A DNA stretch of 64,000 bases. Origin: Desarmillaria ectypa. Lineage: Eukaryota > Basidiomycota > Agaricomycetes > Agaricales > Physalacriaceae. Below, piece by piece: positions 12,446 to 23,921 of the stretch; within the stretch, counting starts at the first letter, position 1; every line of letters begins with the position of its first letter. A model generated the notes under the pieces. It saw only the letters and a list, made by a program, of their open reading frames with translations. It was not told where the DNA came from and searched no databases. The translations under genes and the position numbers were made by a program. Where the stretch lies: assembly GCA_030407005.1 (NCBI GenBank), contig JAUDYN010000009.1, forward strand, positions 1,674,001 to 1,738,000. Direction: 5' to 3'.

Positions 12446-13154
12446 GGCGGCAGATGCCCAAATCAGGTTCAAATTCTGATCGCCGACAGCAAGTCAGCTT
12501 CCTCCCTTCCTACATCACTACTATCAACCTCCGCGGATACCTCCTTCTCTGGGACCTCTACGTCTTCAAGCGGTAAGATACTAGTTCAGATATTTTGCTG
12601 AAGTGTTCATACAACTCTGTATCGGATATAGCGTTACCTTCAAAATGTCAAGTTGCCGAACTCAAGCACGACGGTACACTTCAAAGTCTACACCTATTCA
12701 CCCGCCTTGGCGAAGTTACTCCATAAAGAAAAGAGAACAGGGCTTTGCTTTCGAATCCTGCCGATTTCAATGAATACTTGGACGAATACGCCTTCAACTG
12801 CATCTGGCGTCATGACCTCTACAAACTATCTCAGACTCCGCTTGCGTCTCCAGCACGTGCCTTCTTCAAGGATTGACTTCTTTATGGACCCTAGTTTGTA
12901 GGACCGATATTTCACTTATTCCTCCGACGTCGACACCCTCTTGTACAAAGGAATCTGTGTTGCATCGCAAGGCGAGATACTCTGTATTCTTTCGCGATTT
13001 ATCCCCAAGAAGAGAGAATCGCCGCGCGCGCTGCATACCAGGATTCAAAGGGAATACTCTTTCATTCCGTATGAAGTTGTGACCGAATACTTCAGACGAT
13101 TGACTTAACCATCAAGCGGCAATGTCAGAGTCGCGAAGAAAAAGAAGAGGGATT
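12446..13154 (+). pseudogene. Decayed, unrecognised protein-coding stretch
   Basis: One frame, with an intron near 12573-12631, reads through Ser/Thr-rich sequence, then a natural-looking segment around NPADFNEYLDEYAFNCIW (about 12759-12812) and a charged segment around 13110-13190. Several in-frame stops interrupt it: TAA near 12723, TGA near 12874 and TAG near 12892. From 12900 to 13090 all three plus frames are open, so the original frame cannot be fixed. I do not recognise the family. It may be a dead gene or a gene whose introns I have not resolved. Confidence 0.3.
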
Positions 13155-13763
13155 CGTTCAAGGACTCAGAGAAGAAGAACTGTCCTCTTTCCAGGAATGG
13201 CGCAGCTAAGCCTTCTTCCTCCACTACTCCGTCTCTTTCAAGCGTTCCTTTTTCCTTTACGTATTCTCTCGTCATCACTAAATCTACGTTATCTTCGAAG
13301 GACAGCCATTGTCGTAGCGCTGGAGTCATTGGACATACTGCCTTTGCATTCAATTTCTAAGCCTTCTGTCGACGACTCGGAAGAAGTTACGTCGGAGGTT
13401 GAAGTGGAGGGAATCCTGTTATCGCTGGCGGACTAGGTTTGAGTTCCCCTTTGTCCGTAGATTTATTTTTCTCTGATTGTGAAATTTTGTTTCATCAGAT
13501 TAGCGTCCATATTGGAATGGGACTAGATACGCGGCGCGCGTCAGGATCACCTGCGCTATTTAGGGCAGGCCTACAATCTGAGCCCATGTTCGTAGTGCAG
13601 CATCATTGTATCCATTCATTTCTCGACTACAACATAACAAAGAATAAAAGTATTCCTCCACGCGGAGAACAACGATGTAGAACGCTCAGAAAGGGTCCGT
13701 GCCGGATCGGCGGTGCCAAAACCTGTGCTCGGCGTTCGCCGCCTGAGTCGTCAACAATCCATC
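13155..13763. other. Intergenic or decayed sequence
   Basis: Traces of coding-like sequence with stops continue to about 13440. The last 300 bp should hold the promoter of the next F-box gene. Nothing else seen. Confidence 0.35.
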
Positions 13764-15045
13764 ATGGTCGAACTACCTCAAGAACTCATCGAGGATATCA
13801 TCGACATTGTCAGCCAGCATGAGACATCGCTGCTGCTCTCGGTAAATCCCATGAAGTCGATGAAATCCTGCGCACTTGTCGCACGAGCATTTCGCCTTCG
13901 ATCTCAGTACCATTTGTTCCACGATGTTTCCCTCCTCAATATCCAACATTATTTACGGTTTCTCATTATTTGTGAAACTTCCCCTCATATTCCGTCACTT
14001 GTACGGTCTCTTCATCTCGCTCAAAGCGACAGGTCTTCAACTAAGATGAAACGAGAGATATGGGGCCTACGCTCGATTCTTTCGGGCATGGTGAACCTGC
14101 GTAGTCTTCGCCTCTTCGATTATGGCATTCTCTATATATTTCCTTATTCCTCGTTGCAGCCTTCGCTGACGTCAATCGAGATTCGGGATGTCGAGTTCTG
14201 CCACATAGATGACCTATGTGCGTTGCTGAATTTTCGTCCCCGGCTTCGGACGCTGAAGTTTGGAGAAAACGTCAGTATCATGGCCTCCGAGAAGCAGGAG
14301 AATATGGAACTGAAACATAATCTCTATGTTTCCGGTCCATGTATCGAGACCTTGGATATCAGTGCCTACTTCAACTGGTATATACTGCAAACCGTGATGG
14401 AAAACTCTCATTATCAGTTTCCTTTCGATCTGTGCCGCCTTTGTAATCTCATCCTAGCAGTCACATCGCAGAACTTCTATTACTGTGTAGCAGCCATCAT
14501 GACGCCCGTTGCAAAATCGATCGAGAGACTGGAGCTGAACATTTTCAGTACGTGCTAACATTATCTGATACCATTCGTTTGATTGCTCAAACCGCATTAT
14601 TTCTTAAGGACATGGACTCGATCTAGGGCGGCATCGCCCTACCTACGGGTCCAATTCCTCCCCCCCTTCCTTGCCTCGTCTCCGCTTTATCAGCATTTAT
14701 TATGAAAGCCATAGTCGATCGTTACCGGGTTGGATGGCTTTAAACATCTTCCGCCGCGCGCCCACCCTACAAGAGATCACACTGACTATCTCTCTTCTCT
14801 CAACCCACTTGACGGACGGACACATCATGACTGGCGGCGAAGACATATGGATGCGCTTGGACACCATTATCGCTGCACATCCTACTATCCAGTCGTTCGT
14901 GATCGATTTAAGCGTGTTCAGACCGACAAGGGATTTGGACTGGAGAGAGATGATGGTGCTGTCTATCCATAAACTTTTTCCATCCACCGTGGCTAAGGGA
15001 GTTATGTATGTTTCATATGGGGGTGGCAAACATAAGGTTCAGTAA
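13764..15045 (+). CDS. F-box protein
   Basis: Two exons, 13764-14547 and 14609-15045, joined by a 61-bp GT-AG intron, encode 406 residues. The F-box occupies the first ~45 residues (VELPQELIEDIIDIVSQHE, then SCALVARAFRLRSQYHLFHD). The rest is leucine-rich and repeat-like, with recurring SLRSLRLF-type and LTSIEIRDVEF-type segments, as in the many F-box proteins of mushroom fungi that compare to degenerate leucine-rich repeats. Probable role: substrate receptor of an SCF ubiquitin ligase; target unknown. The chosen Met sits directly before the F-box. The open frame extends 17 codons upstream to another Met, but that part is Arg/Ser-rich and not family-like. Confidence 0.85.
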
Positions 15046-15606
15046 ACATTTTATTCCTACTATGTCCCTATTTCTAGCAGAGTGCATGACAGAAACCCTA
15101 CAATCTCTTTGACACGTTATTTCCTCTTTATGTACTCTTTGGTTGACAACTCTCTGTAGTTTCGTGGGATTATGAATCTCTATTTTTCAAAATATATAAA
15201 TCGTGTCTCTCATTTTAGTGTCGATGTACTTAATAAGGATGCAATTTAGACCTTCAATTACCTCCGAGTCCAGACGGTAAGATTTCAAACTACTGGGTTC
15301 TTCGTCTTCGAGCCAGATGTCTATGATATGGCATTTCCATCCGATATTTACCCTTTGAAAAATGGCAAATGACCTGTCATTTGATTTGTGGGGACGAGTA
15401 GGATCAGGAAAACGAAGACGAATTAACAGAACGCCACATTGGACAGCGTCCCGATACTTGCTTCTTATCAGTGAATGAAATGCAGAGTAAGTGGTCTACC
15501 GAATAAAAGCGTGTTTTCTTTATTTGGACCTGCCTTATTCCATCCCACGCTTGGCCATCCCTTCTAATTTAAACTCGCTCCAGCCTTTGGGTTCATTCTT
15601 TCACCA
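15046..15606. other. Intergenic region
   Basis: No coding signal, repeat or RNA gene recognised. It is AT-richer near 15180-15240, just after the F-box gene. Confidence 0.5.
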
Positions 15607-16544
15607 ATGTCGTGTTCCACTTATTGCGCCGAGTATGAAAGAGAATCGTTCCTGGAAGAGCGCCGTCTCAAAGGACGCGTCTACTATCGCAATCGAAAGT
15701 TCAGACTCGAGACGCAGTGCAACCCTCAATGGACAGACGAAGAGTCGCAAAAGCGCGTGGCCACGACGCGTTCATCGATCAATACATCCGAGAGCAGCGG
15801 GAGCTTATCTCGCGTCGTCTAGATCCGCTGAAGAAAAGGGCTTGAAGAGGAGAAAACATGAGAACGAGAACAACGGGAGACAAACGGGGGGTCGCGTTTT
15901 CATAAAAGAGGAGGTCCGGAACCCAGACAGCGACAAACTGAGTCAGAACGGCTCAAGGCATGGTGGGAATGGATCAACGAACTGCGGCGAAACAATGAAG
16001 AGGAAGAGAAGAGAAAAAGCGCAGAGGAAATAAGAAAGCGCGTAGAAGAGGAGATGAGAAGACGCGCTGAAGAGGAGACAAGGAAGCGTGCGGAAGAAAA
16101 AAACGCACGAAGACGGTGGCAGAAATTCGAAGAAGCGCGTAAAAGATCTCAAGCGAAGGAGAAGGAGAAGGAGCGGGGGCAGGGTTCCCAGCTTATTGAG
16201 AAGCAATACAAGATGTACGATGAGGAATGGTCCAAATGGAAGCTGAAGCTCAGACAAAGGGAGGCCTGCGCTTCAGTGACATTCCTTGGCTCCCATTGTT
16301 CGATGCTACTCATCCAGTTGCCGTGACGCCGGTAGCCGTACGGTCTTTCTCCATGAATCCGGAGTACATCGCGGGAAAGCATTGGTTGTCGCCCCCAAAG
16401 TGGTTCCATATGGAGCTTTTGAGGTGGCACACTGACAAGTTCAGCCAAGTGGTGAAAAGCGTGGCAGAAGGGGACCGCAAGGACGTGTACGATGATGCAG
16501 AGGTAGTTGTCAGGGTATTGAATAAATTAAAGGCTCAGTATTAG
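15607..16544 (+). pseudogene. Frameshifted copy A of a coiled-coil protein family with an RWHTDKF motif
   Basis: The reading frame starts with MSCSTYCAEYERESF and YYRNRKF, then shifts near 15755. It continues as an ISRRLDPLKKR segment to a TGA at about 15842. It shifts again into a long Glu/Arg/Lys-rich coiled coil (about 15860-16260, with a TGA near 15863), and shifts a third time near 16260 into the C-terminal part ending with LLRWHTDKFSQVVKSVAE and EVVVRVLNKLK (stop at 16544). The same order of segments recurs in the two copies that follow, so the frameshifts are real breaks of one gene. The C-terminal motif resembles the RWHPDKF block of a J-domain-like fungal family and of NFKBIL1-type proteins; function unknown. 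Confidence 0.7.
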
Positions 16545-17220
16545 TAACGATTATGGCCATGAAGAAGAGTGGTTGTTTATTGTATAGCGAACTTGAAAGG
16601 TGATATTAATGGTCGAGGGGGATCGGATACCACTGTACTATAGTTATCGGTGCAGTCGCGGGCGTTCGCATCTACTGGCGCATTTTCAATAATGGTTTGC
16701 CATTTTTTGTCCAAAGGCTTCAAATGCATGTTTGGAAATCTCCATTGCAATCAAACTATTGCAGTAAGGCTTTTGCGTATTGGGGACGAGTTCTTGCGGA
16801 TCCCACGTGGATAGTGCATATGCCGATGAAACTTACTCCCATTCTGGTTCTCGTATGAGATCGACTCTCGTATAAGCTTGACAAGCGAAGTTTAACACCC
16901 AGCATTCAATAATGGAATTGTGGCGGAAGTCAATCTCCGTAAATTAGAGCGGCACGACATCATTAAATAAAATAGCTAGACGGCGCTGTAAGTGATTGCG
17001 AAGAAGCATCAATCCGGAAACTCACATGTACAAAAGCTACGACATCAGGGGTATGCTGCCAACCTTGGTCACGGTCACTTCTGAAAGGGTCTTTGTTCAG
17101 GCCGTTCTCTGGTGGCACTCAACTCGTATATCAGGTTGAAGCTCATCGATCTTCAAAAACTTTCAGCCACTGATAAAGAGCCACCGCACTCCTGCCACCT
17201 ATCTTGATCCTTCGTTCCAA
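16545..17220. other. Spacer between tandem pseudogene copies
   Basis: No coding signal seen. It includes about 60 bp before the next copy where its promoter would have been. Confidence 0.45.
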
Positions 17221-17573
17221 TGTCTTACGATACCCAGTCCTCGTCTTCGTACTCGCCATCAGCCAAATACGAGCGCGAGAGGTTCGACGAGCATAGAAGA
17301 CTCTAGCAAAGAGTGTATTATCGCAATAAGAAGTTCAAAGACGAGGTCAAGTGGCACCCGTTCTGGACCCAGGAAGAACTCCCCACCCATCAATACGAAC
17401 ACGACGCCTACATCAAGAAATATGTCGCCGATCAAGAGAAGATCATCGAGAAAAAACTTGAGCCTCTCAGGCGAGCACAAGAAAGACACTGGAGGCAGAA
17501 CATGCATGACAGTGCTTACGCCCATTGTTTCGAGACGAAATCTCCAGAGTACTTGCATCAGGAGTACTTATAA
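17221..17573 (+). pseudogene. Truncated copy B of the RWHxDKF coiled-coil family
   Basis: Begins MSYDTQSSSSYSPSAKYERE, has an in-frame TAG at 17305-17307, then YYRNKKFKDEVKWHPFWTQE and a charged segment EKIIEKKLEPLRRAQER, corresponding to the N-terminal third of copy A. It ends at 17573, where copy C starts within two bases. The coiled coil and the RWHxDKF end are missing, so this looks like the left part of a duplication that broke within the gene. Confidence 0.65.
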
Positions 17574-18451
17574 CACAGAAGGCTGAAGAGCGGGATTTAC
17601 TATCGCAATAGCAAGTTCAAAGCGGGAGTTGCAAGGCATCCAGAGTGGTCACGTCAAGAACTCCTCGAGCGAAGAGCGAACACGTGCACACGAGGTATTC
17701 ATCAGCGACTATACTGAAAAAGAGAAGCGGGACATAAAGCACCGTATGAGGATGTTTGAGGAGGATGAAAGGCGTGCGAAAGAGGAGACCAGGAAACGGG
17801 CTGAAGAAGAGTATCTTCGACAGCAAGGAGCCTTCAGGGAAGAGCGAACACGACAAGAGTGGTATCAACAGTAACAGCAACGATAGGAAGACGCGAGAAA
17901 GCCTATGCTCGACATCAGTGGTACAACCTTTTCGAGGAGGAAAGAAAACGCTACGAGTCCCAGCAGAGCCAGCAGGAGGAGGATGCCCGAAGGCGCGCGC
18001 AAGAACGGGCCCAGGAACAAAAGAGGCAAGCATTCGAAGAAGAGTGACAGAGAAAGGAGAAGGAATCAAGGGAAAGACCACAAAAACAGGCGGAGGAAAG
18101 CGAGTGCCCCAAAGAACTGTGCTACACATCATATGAGGACCGTTAGTCTCCCAGAGCTGCTTGGAAGACGAAAACAAGTATTCTCTTCAACGATATTCCC
18201 TGGACGACGCTGCACCACCCCCCAATCTGCAGACGCTATCACTTTCGAAGCCGTGACAGCTTTTTTCAACGATCCCAAATATCTTGCTTCAGCCCACTGG
18301 GTATCGCGCAAGAGACGAATTCGCAGAGCTCCTAAGATGGCATAGCGACAAATTCCAGGCTGCGTCGAAGAACGTCGCACACAGCGATCAGTTCGTTGTT
18401 CATGTGGCTGCAGAGGTAGTCGTCAGAGCGTTGAATGAACTGAAAGGGTAG
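17574..18451 (+). pseudogene. Frameshifted copy C of the RWHxDKF coiled-coil family
   Basis: It lacks its own start and begins inside the conserved block (HRRLKSGIYYRNSKFKAGV). Several frames must be followed. The first is interrupted near 17709. A coiled coil rich in Arg/Glu follows (about 17860-18045), then a block around ILFNDIPWTTLHHPP, and finally EFAELLRWHSDKFQAASKN and EVVVRALNELKG, stopping at 18451. The end matches copy A residue by residue in the RWH-DKF and EVVVR-LN-LK blocks. At least four frame changes or stops make it dead. Confidence 0.65.
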
Positions 18452-18760
18452 TTTAAAATTTAAAAAATTTAATGCTAATATTTTGAAACCTCTTACTAGA
18501 AGGTTCAGTTTCTTTTTTGAGAAGAAAAACTAGCTTACTCGTCTGGGTTCATGGTCGGCTAGGTATGAAGATGACACGGAGAACTTGTGCGAGTGGCTGT
18601 GCTCTTTGCTGAAGTGACGGTATATCGGTCCGGAGTCCGAACACTCGCTGACACTGCGGCGACCACAGCAAACTGACATGATTCTTCTCTGAGAGTTCGT
18701 CCACGATGTTGTTATTTCGATTGTGCGTACACTGACTGCCAATTCCATAGATTGGTGGGC

Positions 18761-20074
18761 ATGCAAGAAACACTCCTCAATCCGGGACAGCTACCTGAAG
18801 ACATCATCGTTGGCGTCTTCCACGAGCTTCTGATAAGCAACGATGCAGAAACCTTAAGCTCTTGTGCAGTAGTTTGCCGCTCGTGGTCACGCATTGCACA
18901 AGATGTTTTGTTTTCTGGGAACGACATCATCCTTGAATCTGCTTACGCTCCTGTGTACAAGTTTCTCCGTTTTTTACCCGTTCCCCGAAGAACTCGCACT
19001 GTTGATGATTTTATTAACTTCGTCAGTGCTAACCCTCGGCTCGCCGACATGGCAAGGAACCTCCGGTTTCGGGTTCCTGCCAGAACTACACTCTTAGAGG
19101 TTGACACGAACGTCGGGCCTATATTCTCCGTCGTTCGGCACCTCCACAAGTTGAGGTCGTTGTCGATAGACGCGAAGTGTTTCTGTGGTATAGCACCAAA
19201 CGCCATTTTATCACGGAGTGACACTGTGACCAGACTCTACCTCCGTAATGTCGCCTTTCCTCATGTCGAAAAGATCATGGAATTGATATCCTGCGTGCCC
19301 ATGTTAGAGGATCTAACATTGATCGGTAGCGGGCCAGCTGCTGTTTTTGAAGAGAGCATTGAAACTCCTTCCTTTCAGACTATTCAGCCACCTCTTCGAC
19401 GTCTTGTGATTCATATGGGTCATATGGTGATTGCCAGCCTCATGAACAGCTTCTTGTTCCGTATCAACAATTTGCGCCATCTGGATATACATTTCGTGGA
19501 CGGTCTAAGCGAGGATGGTATACATTCTCTCGCTGAGTTGATAGACTTGAATCAGTCCACCCTGCAGAGTCTGGGTCTTCTGGATGGTCTTCCACGTGGT
19601 ATGTTTATTTTCTTCTTCAGATACCAGCAGCTAACCCCTCTCGTAGATTCCCTTATGTCGCTCATTCCAAATATCAAGCTACATAGCCTTGAGGTTTACC
19701 CCTTCCGCGGCGCCGTCCTCGAACTACTGACCGTCTTGCATGACGTATTTGATGGCATAGTCGACAATACTCTCGAAAACATAACTCTAGTCATTGACGG
19801 TGACTACTTTCTCTACGAACTCGGCGAGCATTCTGCGGCATGGGAACGTTTACAGACATTACTATGCAGCTTTCCGAGGCTCCGAATGTTCTGCATTCTC
19901 TTAACGAGAGAGCCTTACGAATATACCATCACAGATCTGAGTTCTTCGTATGTGACGGTGGCAGACTTCAAGGTACACCCAGCATTTTCAGAATTGAGGA
20001 AGAACGGCAAAATGACAGTGGGCGAGAAAGGTACAGTTGATAGTTCTTTCTCTCCTTTTGAAAACTCACAGTGA
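18761..20074 (+). CDS. F-box protein
   Basis: The F-box is at residues ~10-55 (GQLPEDIIVGVFHELL, SCAVVCRSWSRIAQDVLF), followed by ~370 residues of leucine-rich, LRR-like sequence. The stretch 19599-19646 (48 bp) has a GTATGT donor, a GCTAAC branch site and a TAG acceptor, so it is probably an intron. Because its length is a multiple of three and it has no stop, the frame is open with or without it (437 residues unspliced, 421 spliced). The start is the first ATG of the frame; there is no earlier ATG in frame. Probable role: SCF ubiquitin ligase receptor with unknown target. Confidence 0.85.
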   Translation: MQETLLNPGQLPEDIIVGVFHELLISNDAETLSSCAVVCRSWSRIAQDVLFSGNDIILESAYAPVYKFLRFLPVPRRTRTVDDFINFVSANPRLADMARNLRFRVPARTTLLEVDTNVGPIFSVVRHLHKLRSLSIDAKCFCGIAPNAILSRSDTVTRLYLRNVAFPHVEKIMELISCVPMLEDLTLIGSGPAAVFEESIETPSFQTIQPPLRRLVIHMGHMVIASLMNSFLFRINNLRHLDIHFVDGLSEDGIHSLAELIDLNQSTLQSLGLLDGLPRGMFIFFFRYQQLTPLVDSLMSLIPNIKLHSLEVYPFRGAVLELLTVLHDVFDGIVDNTLENITLVIDGDYFLYELGEHSAAWERLQTLLCSFPRLRMFCILLTREPYEYTITDLSSSYVTVADFKVHPAFSELRKNGKMTVGEKGTVDSSFSPFENSQ

Positions 20075-21257
20075 TGTTCCCAGTCTATTGATAATGTTTA
20101 TTTTTACCCATGGAACCATACTTGAAGCTTGAAGCTCCAAGTGGCTTACTTTCTCATTTCTTTTCGTGTGTTAAAAGGCGTTGATTCGAGGGTCGACCTG
20201 GGTAGAGATAAACAACGTGCAGTCAGACAGGCAAGGGAAATATATTCATCGTACTTGCCGATCCAAAACACTGTCTAGCAGGGCTAACATCTGGTAGAAT
20301 TTTTGGATAGAGAATAGCCTTTGTATCATGCTCCGGGGCGGATATGTCACCTGCATTCTAGACCCAAATTGGGAGATTTATCTGCTGTCACTCCAACCGC
20401 GACTGTCAATCCTCTAGCAAGTGAACACCCTACAGTACAATCTGCGAAGCTATTGTAAGTCCCTTCCTGGGTGTCAAGTTTCCTCGGGTTAATGTTATTC
20501 CAAGCACCGCACTATGTCACTGGTGACATCCAGCACACCCTACAAACCTCAAGCGAGAAAATGAAACACAGGACGATTCTTGCGCCTCGCTCAATGTGAA
20601 AAACCCGTTTTCTGGCGACAGGCTCGAGCGGCTTAAGGAAGAAATAAAGATGCACCACATTGCCCTTCGCCTCCGCTGTTGTCTAGCCTCCGTCATCTCG
20701 TATCGCCTATCTCTGCATCAAAGTAACGTGCCGCTTTTCGGGGCAGACTACCTAGGCGCTCTATCTAGTAGGAAAGGCGACCTCGCCGACGCGTCTCCGC
20801 GTTCTCTCAGTACCAGTCTGGAACTTTCTCAAGACATTTACCCTTTCGGAACTGTTCATCAATTGAATACTGGAACAGCATTGCCTCCCATTTGCGACAC
20901 CTGCTCTTCTTCCTCGAAGTTAGCTATATCCTCCATCCGTTCGACGATTCATTTCGAAGATGATGAAAAGGCGTCGCAATGTGGATGTTCGAAGGTACGG
21001 TCTGGCGAGTGTTAGATCAGATAACCAACGACATCTGCTCGGATACTAGTCTGCTTCCCTGTCTGTATGCGATTGATTGCCCATGTTATCCATCCTTGCT
21101 AAGTTCAAGCATAATTTGAGTCGTAGCTAAACAAAGGTATCGTCTATGTATTAAATATATGGTTATATGTGGACCTATAGATGAGAGACAGCTCTAAGAT
21201 GCTAGAAATACAGTTACACTTTGAATTTCATAGTCGTCATATGAGAATGGTGCCAGC
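20075..21257. other. Intergenic region with one uncertain open frame
   Basis: A frame open from about 20540 to 21015 (plus) encodes a Ser/Cys-rich sequence with no recognisable domain and no ATG before codon MHHIALRL at 20650. A real exon cannot be excluded, but nothing supports it beyond the open frame. No other signal seen. Confidence 0.3.
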
Positions 21258-22604
21258 TCATCTCCGATAAGTCATATACCAATCCCATCGTTTCTCTCTT
21301 CGAAGTTCCAATGCCACCTCAACCTTCCCGCTCTCATCATGGCTCAGCACCTTCATGCCATTGAACATCACATACCCGTCCAACAAATCGACTCTCAAGT
21401 CATCGTCAACCTCTCCAGAGCCGCGCAGGAACATACGCTTCGACTTGGCAGCGAAAATCGTGTTTCGATCGTCCATAGTCAAAGTCTTCATTCTCTTCTT
21501 GCTGATCTTCGCATAAAAGTAACCACGTATCCCTTCAAGCAATTCATGTATCGTGGGAGAGTGTTTGAAGTGTATCTTTGAGAACTTGGGGTGTGAATGC
21601 ACGACGATTTCCGTCGCGCCCGAGCATGCCGGCACATCGAGCCTAGGGTCAACTGCAGAATTGATACATGAGAGCAGAGACACTGTTTTTTGAGAAGGTA
21701 CGTCGAGGATGGACCAGAGAAGCGGTTGAACGGTCATCAGGTCCATATGAAGGTGGCATGTAGGAGCCTGGGGAAGCGAGGAAGCGAGACCTCTGAGGTT
21801 GAACGAGTCACTTTTGGGCCGCTCCTTTGGCGACGATTTAGACTTGTTTGGGGTCATTTTGGAGGGCTCCGCCGGCTGGGAAGGTTTTAGATCGAGCGAA
21901 GCTCTCTTTCGATGAGAAGGTCCTGTCGTGAAGGTCGGGAGAGGAGATGGTTTGACAAGAGCGCGCTGTGGGGTCTTCTGAGTCGCCGGTTCATGGTTAC
22001 CACCTGGCGCTTGATTCCACTGCCACTGCCAGCCATTCCGGGTATTGTGCCACCGTCCACGCGGATTCGTCCACCTTTTCTCGCTCTGTTCCCATTTCCA
22101 CTCGTCGTCGAAGGTGCCTGCCTGAACGTTTGACTCTTGTTTCGGCTCTGACCATGGACTCGGGGGAGGGTGCCATCCCCCTTGAGGATCAACCCATGTC
22201 TCTCTGTCTGCGTTCAGCTTGACTTTTCCGAAGGAAAATGCAGCACGTCGATGCGTTCTACGTGTTCCCAAACTGGAGGCGCGTCGGTGGTGAGACTCCG
22301 ACCATGGCTGGTACACCGATGTCACCGTGCAACCAGGACGGGGGTACGGATACGATCGAGAGTCAATTGTTAAGGATGATCCGAACACTGTACCATGCTT
22401 GTCAATAACTGCTAGACAGGCAATCTAACACGTACCAGGAGTTTCATGAAGCCGTGCTTGAACTTTCCGTAGGATAGATTGAGTAGGAAAGCGCGTACGA
22501 TGGCGAGGTATGAATCTCGGAACGTGATTAGAATCTACTAGACCATGACACGGAATAGGAAAGGTGGTGAAACTGCCGAACTGTACACCTTTCCTGTGGG
22601 GCAT
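21258..22604 (-). CDS. DUF6699-like protein
   Basis: Two exons on the minus strand, 22604-22436 and 22387-21258, with a 48-bp intron (GTACGT...ACAG), give 432 residues. The N-terminal half is polar and disordered, with Trp-containing short repeats (ETWVDPQGGWHPP, KRWTNPRGRWHNT). A Lys/Ser/Pro-rich linker follows. The C-terminal ~170 residues form a compact-looking domain. It starts HLHMDLMTVQPLLWSILDVP, contains PTIHELLEGIRGYFYAKISK and ends in a strand-rich part. This matches the pattern of DUF6699, a domain common and expanded in Agaricomycetes, of unknown function. The assignment rests on pattern memory, not a search. The start is the only in-frame ATG upstream of the intron. Confidence 0.7.
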
Positions 22605-23921
22605 TGGTTATTTTTTCGAAGAGAGACAGTAGAGAGAGGAAGTTGAAGGGTAGTAGCAAGGTAATTGTCAAGGTCTGGCCATCATCTTTCTGTCTTAGAT
22701 AAATTTCAACATACAAAGCAAAATAACATTGTACAAAAAACAATTGTCGTTAGTGCTAGTGGCGCTCTGGCCGCTCTGGCCGTTGCTGTCACATCACATG
22801 ATCGCGGTCACGCACGCGACGTGGAAACTCCTGTAGATCCCGAGAATCGGCAGTGATCGGTAGGATCAAACCTGAGCCTGACGCTCACAGCTAAGGGCTT
22901 GATAACAAGGCTAGAATAAGATTCCATGGACGACCACCTCGTTGGCTAGATTTATCAACTAATTTTGGTTGCTTCCGTAATTTGTCTGTGCTTTCGGCAG
23001 ATAGAATCGTTAACTTGCTCCGCCTATGAAGCGCCACTTAGCTTCCCCCAAGTGTGCCTTACGGATAGGGATCGAAATCCAACGATTATCGTTAAGCAAA
23101 GACAGACTTTTCGATCCGGTCGTCTGCTTGATCAACGCGTTAACTGGTCTTAATATCCTGGCACTGACATCTGTCCACATAACCAACATCACATGAGAGA
23201 AGGGAACAAGAGGGACGAAGAGTATGCTGCTATCCAAACTGGGCAATCAGGTTAAATATAGGTGCAAGTACTATTTCCGGGAGGGTCTATAAAGCAGTTT
23301 GCCAGGGTAAATATAGCCAAGTACAAGTTTAGTACCTAGGCACCAATTCAACAGCTGCTATTTATATTCAGTTATCCATCTTCTAGAATGTTAAAAAGCT
23401 TCTGTTAGTCCTTCAGTCAAATGCTCAAGTTGAGAGACTTTTCGGTGAGAAAGTCACGGAAACGGGACGAAGGAACTGGAAGTAAGAGCAAAAAAGAATT
23501 CGCTCCAATGCCACGCGCTCCGGAGGTAAACACGCTATGCCGCTCTCGGCATGCTTAAAATACTCGTCCCTGTGATCGTTGATCGGTTCTATTTCTCTCT
23601 GACAATTGCGCAGTGATGGGCCAAAAATTGCGCACCTCGAGGCCCTTGGAAGGCTGAAAAAGTCCTGTACCTCCTGTGCATTAAAATAGATGGCTACTGT
23701 GTTGTACTATTTCTGTCTCACACTTGTAGGAGTATGACAGTCGCGCTGTGGTCAGTTTTGCCGAACTTCCGAGCTGATAATCTTGATCAACTGCGCTGCG
23801 CAGATCTAGCTACACCGGCACACGACCGTCGCAGCTCACACGACCGCTTTTCTCCGGAAACGTGTTATTGTGGTCTTGGTGAGGGCCATTTCGTGGAAAT
23901 ACTCTCTGCTCAGTTCGTACG
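22605..23921. other. Intergenic region between divergent genes
   Basis: Contains the promoters of the DUF6699-like gene (minus) and the Stealth gene (plus). No coding signal, repeat or RNA gene recognised. Confidence 0.5.

Noticed and set aside
12458..12490. tRNA-like T-arm (AGGTTCAAATTCT).
   Set aside because: No matching acceptor stem or anticodon arm at the right distance.
12723..13400. Stops in the decayed gene as proof of C-to-T mutagenesis.
   Set aside because: Any stop can be derived from a C-starting codon, so without a second copy to compare this proves nothing.
20542..21015. Small Ser/Cys-rich protein gene.
   Set aside because: Open frame only; no start before 20650, no domain, no splice support.
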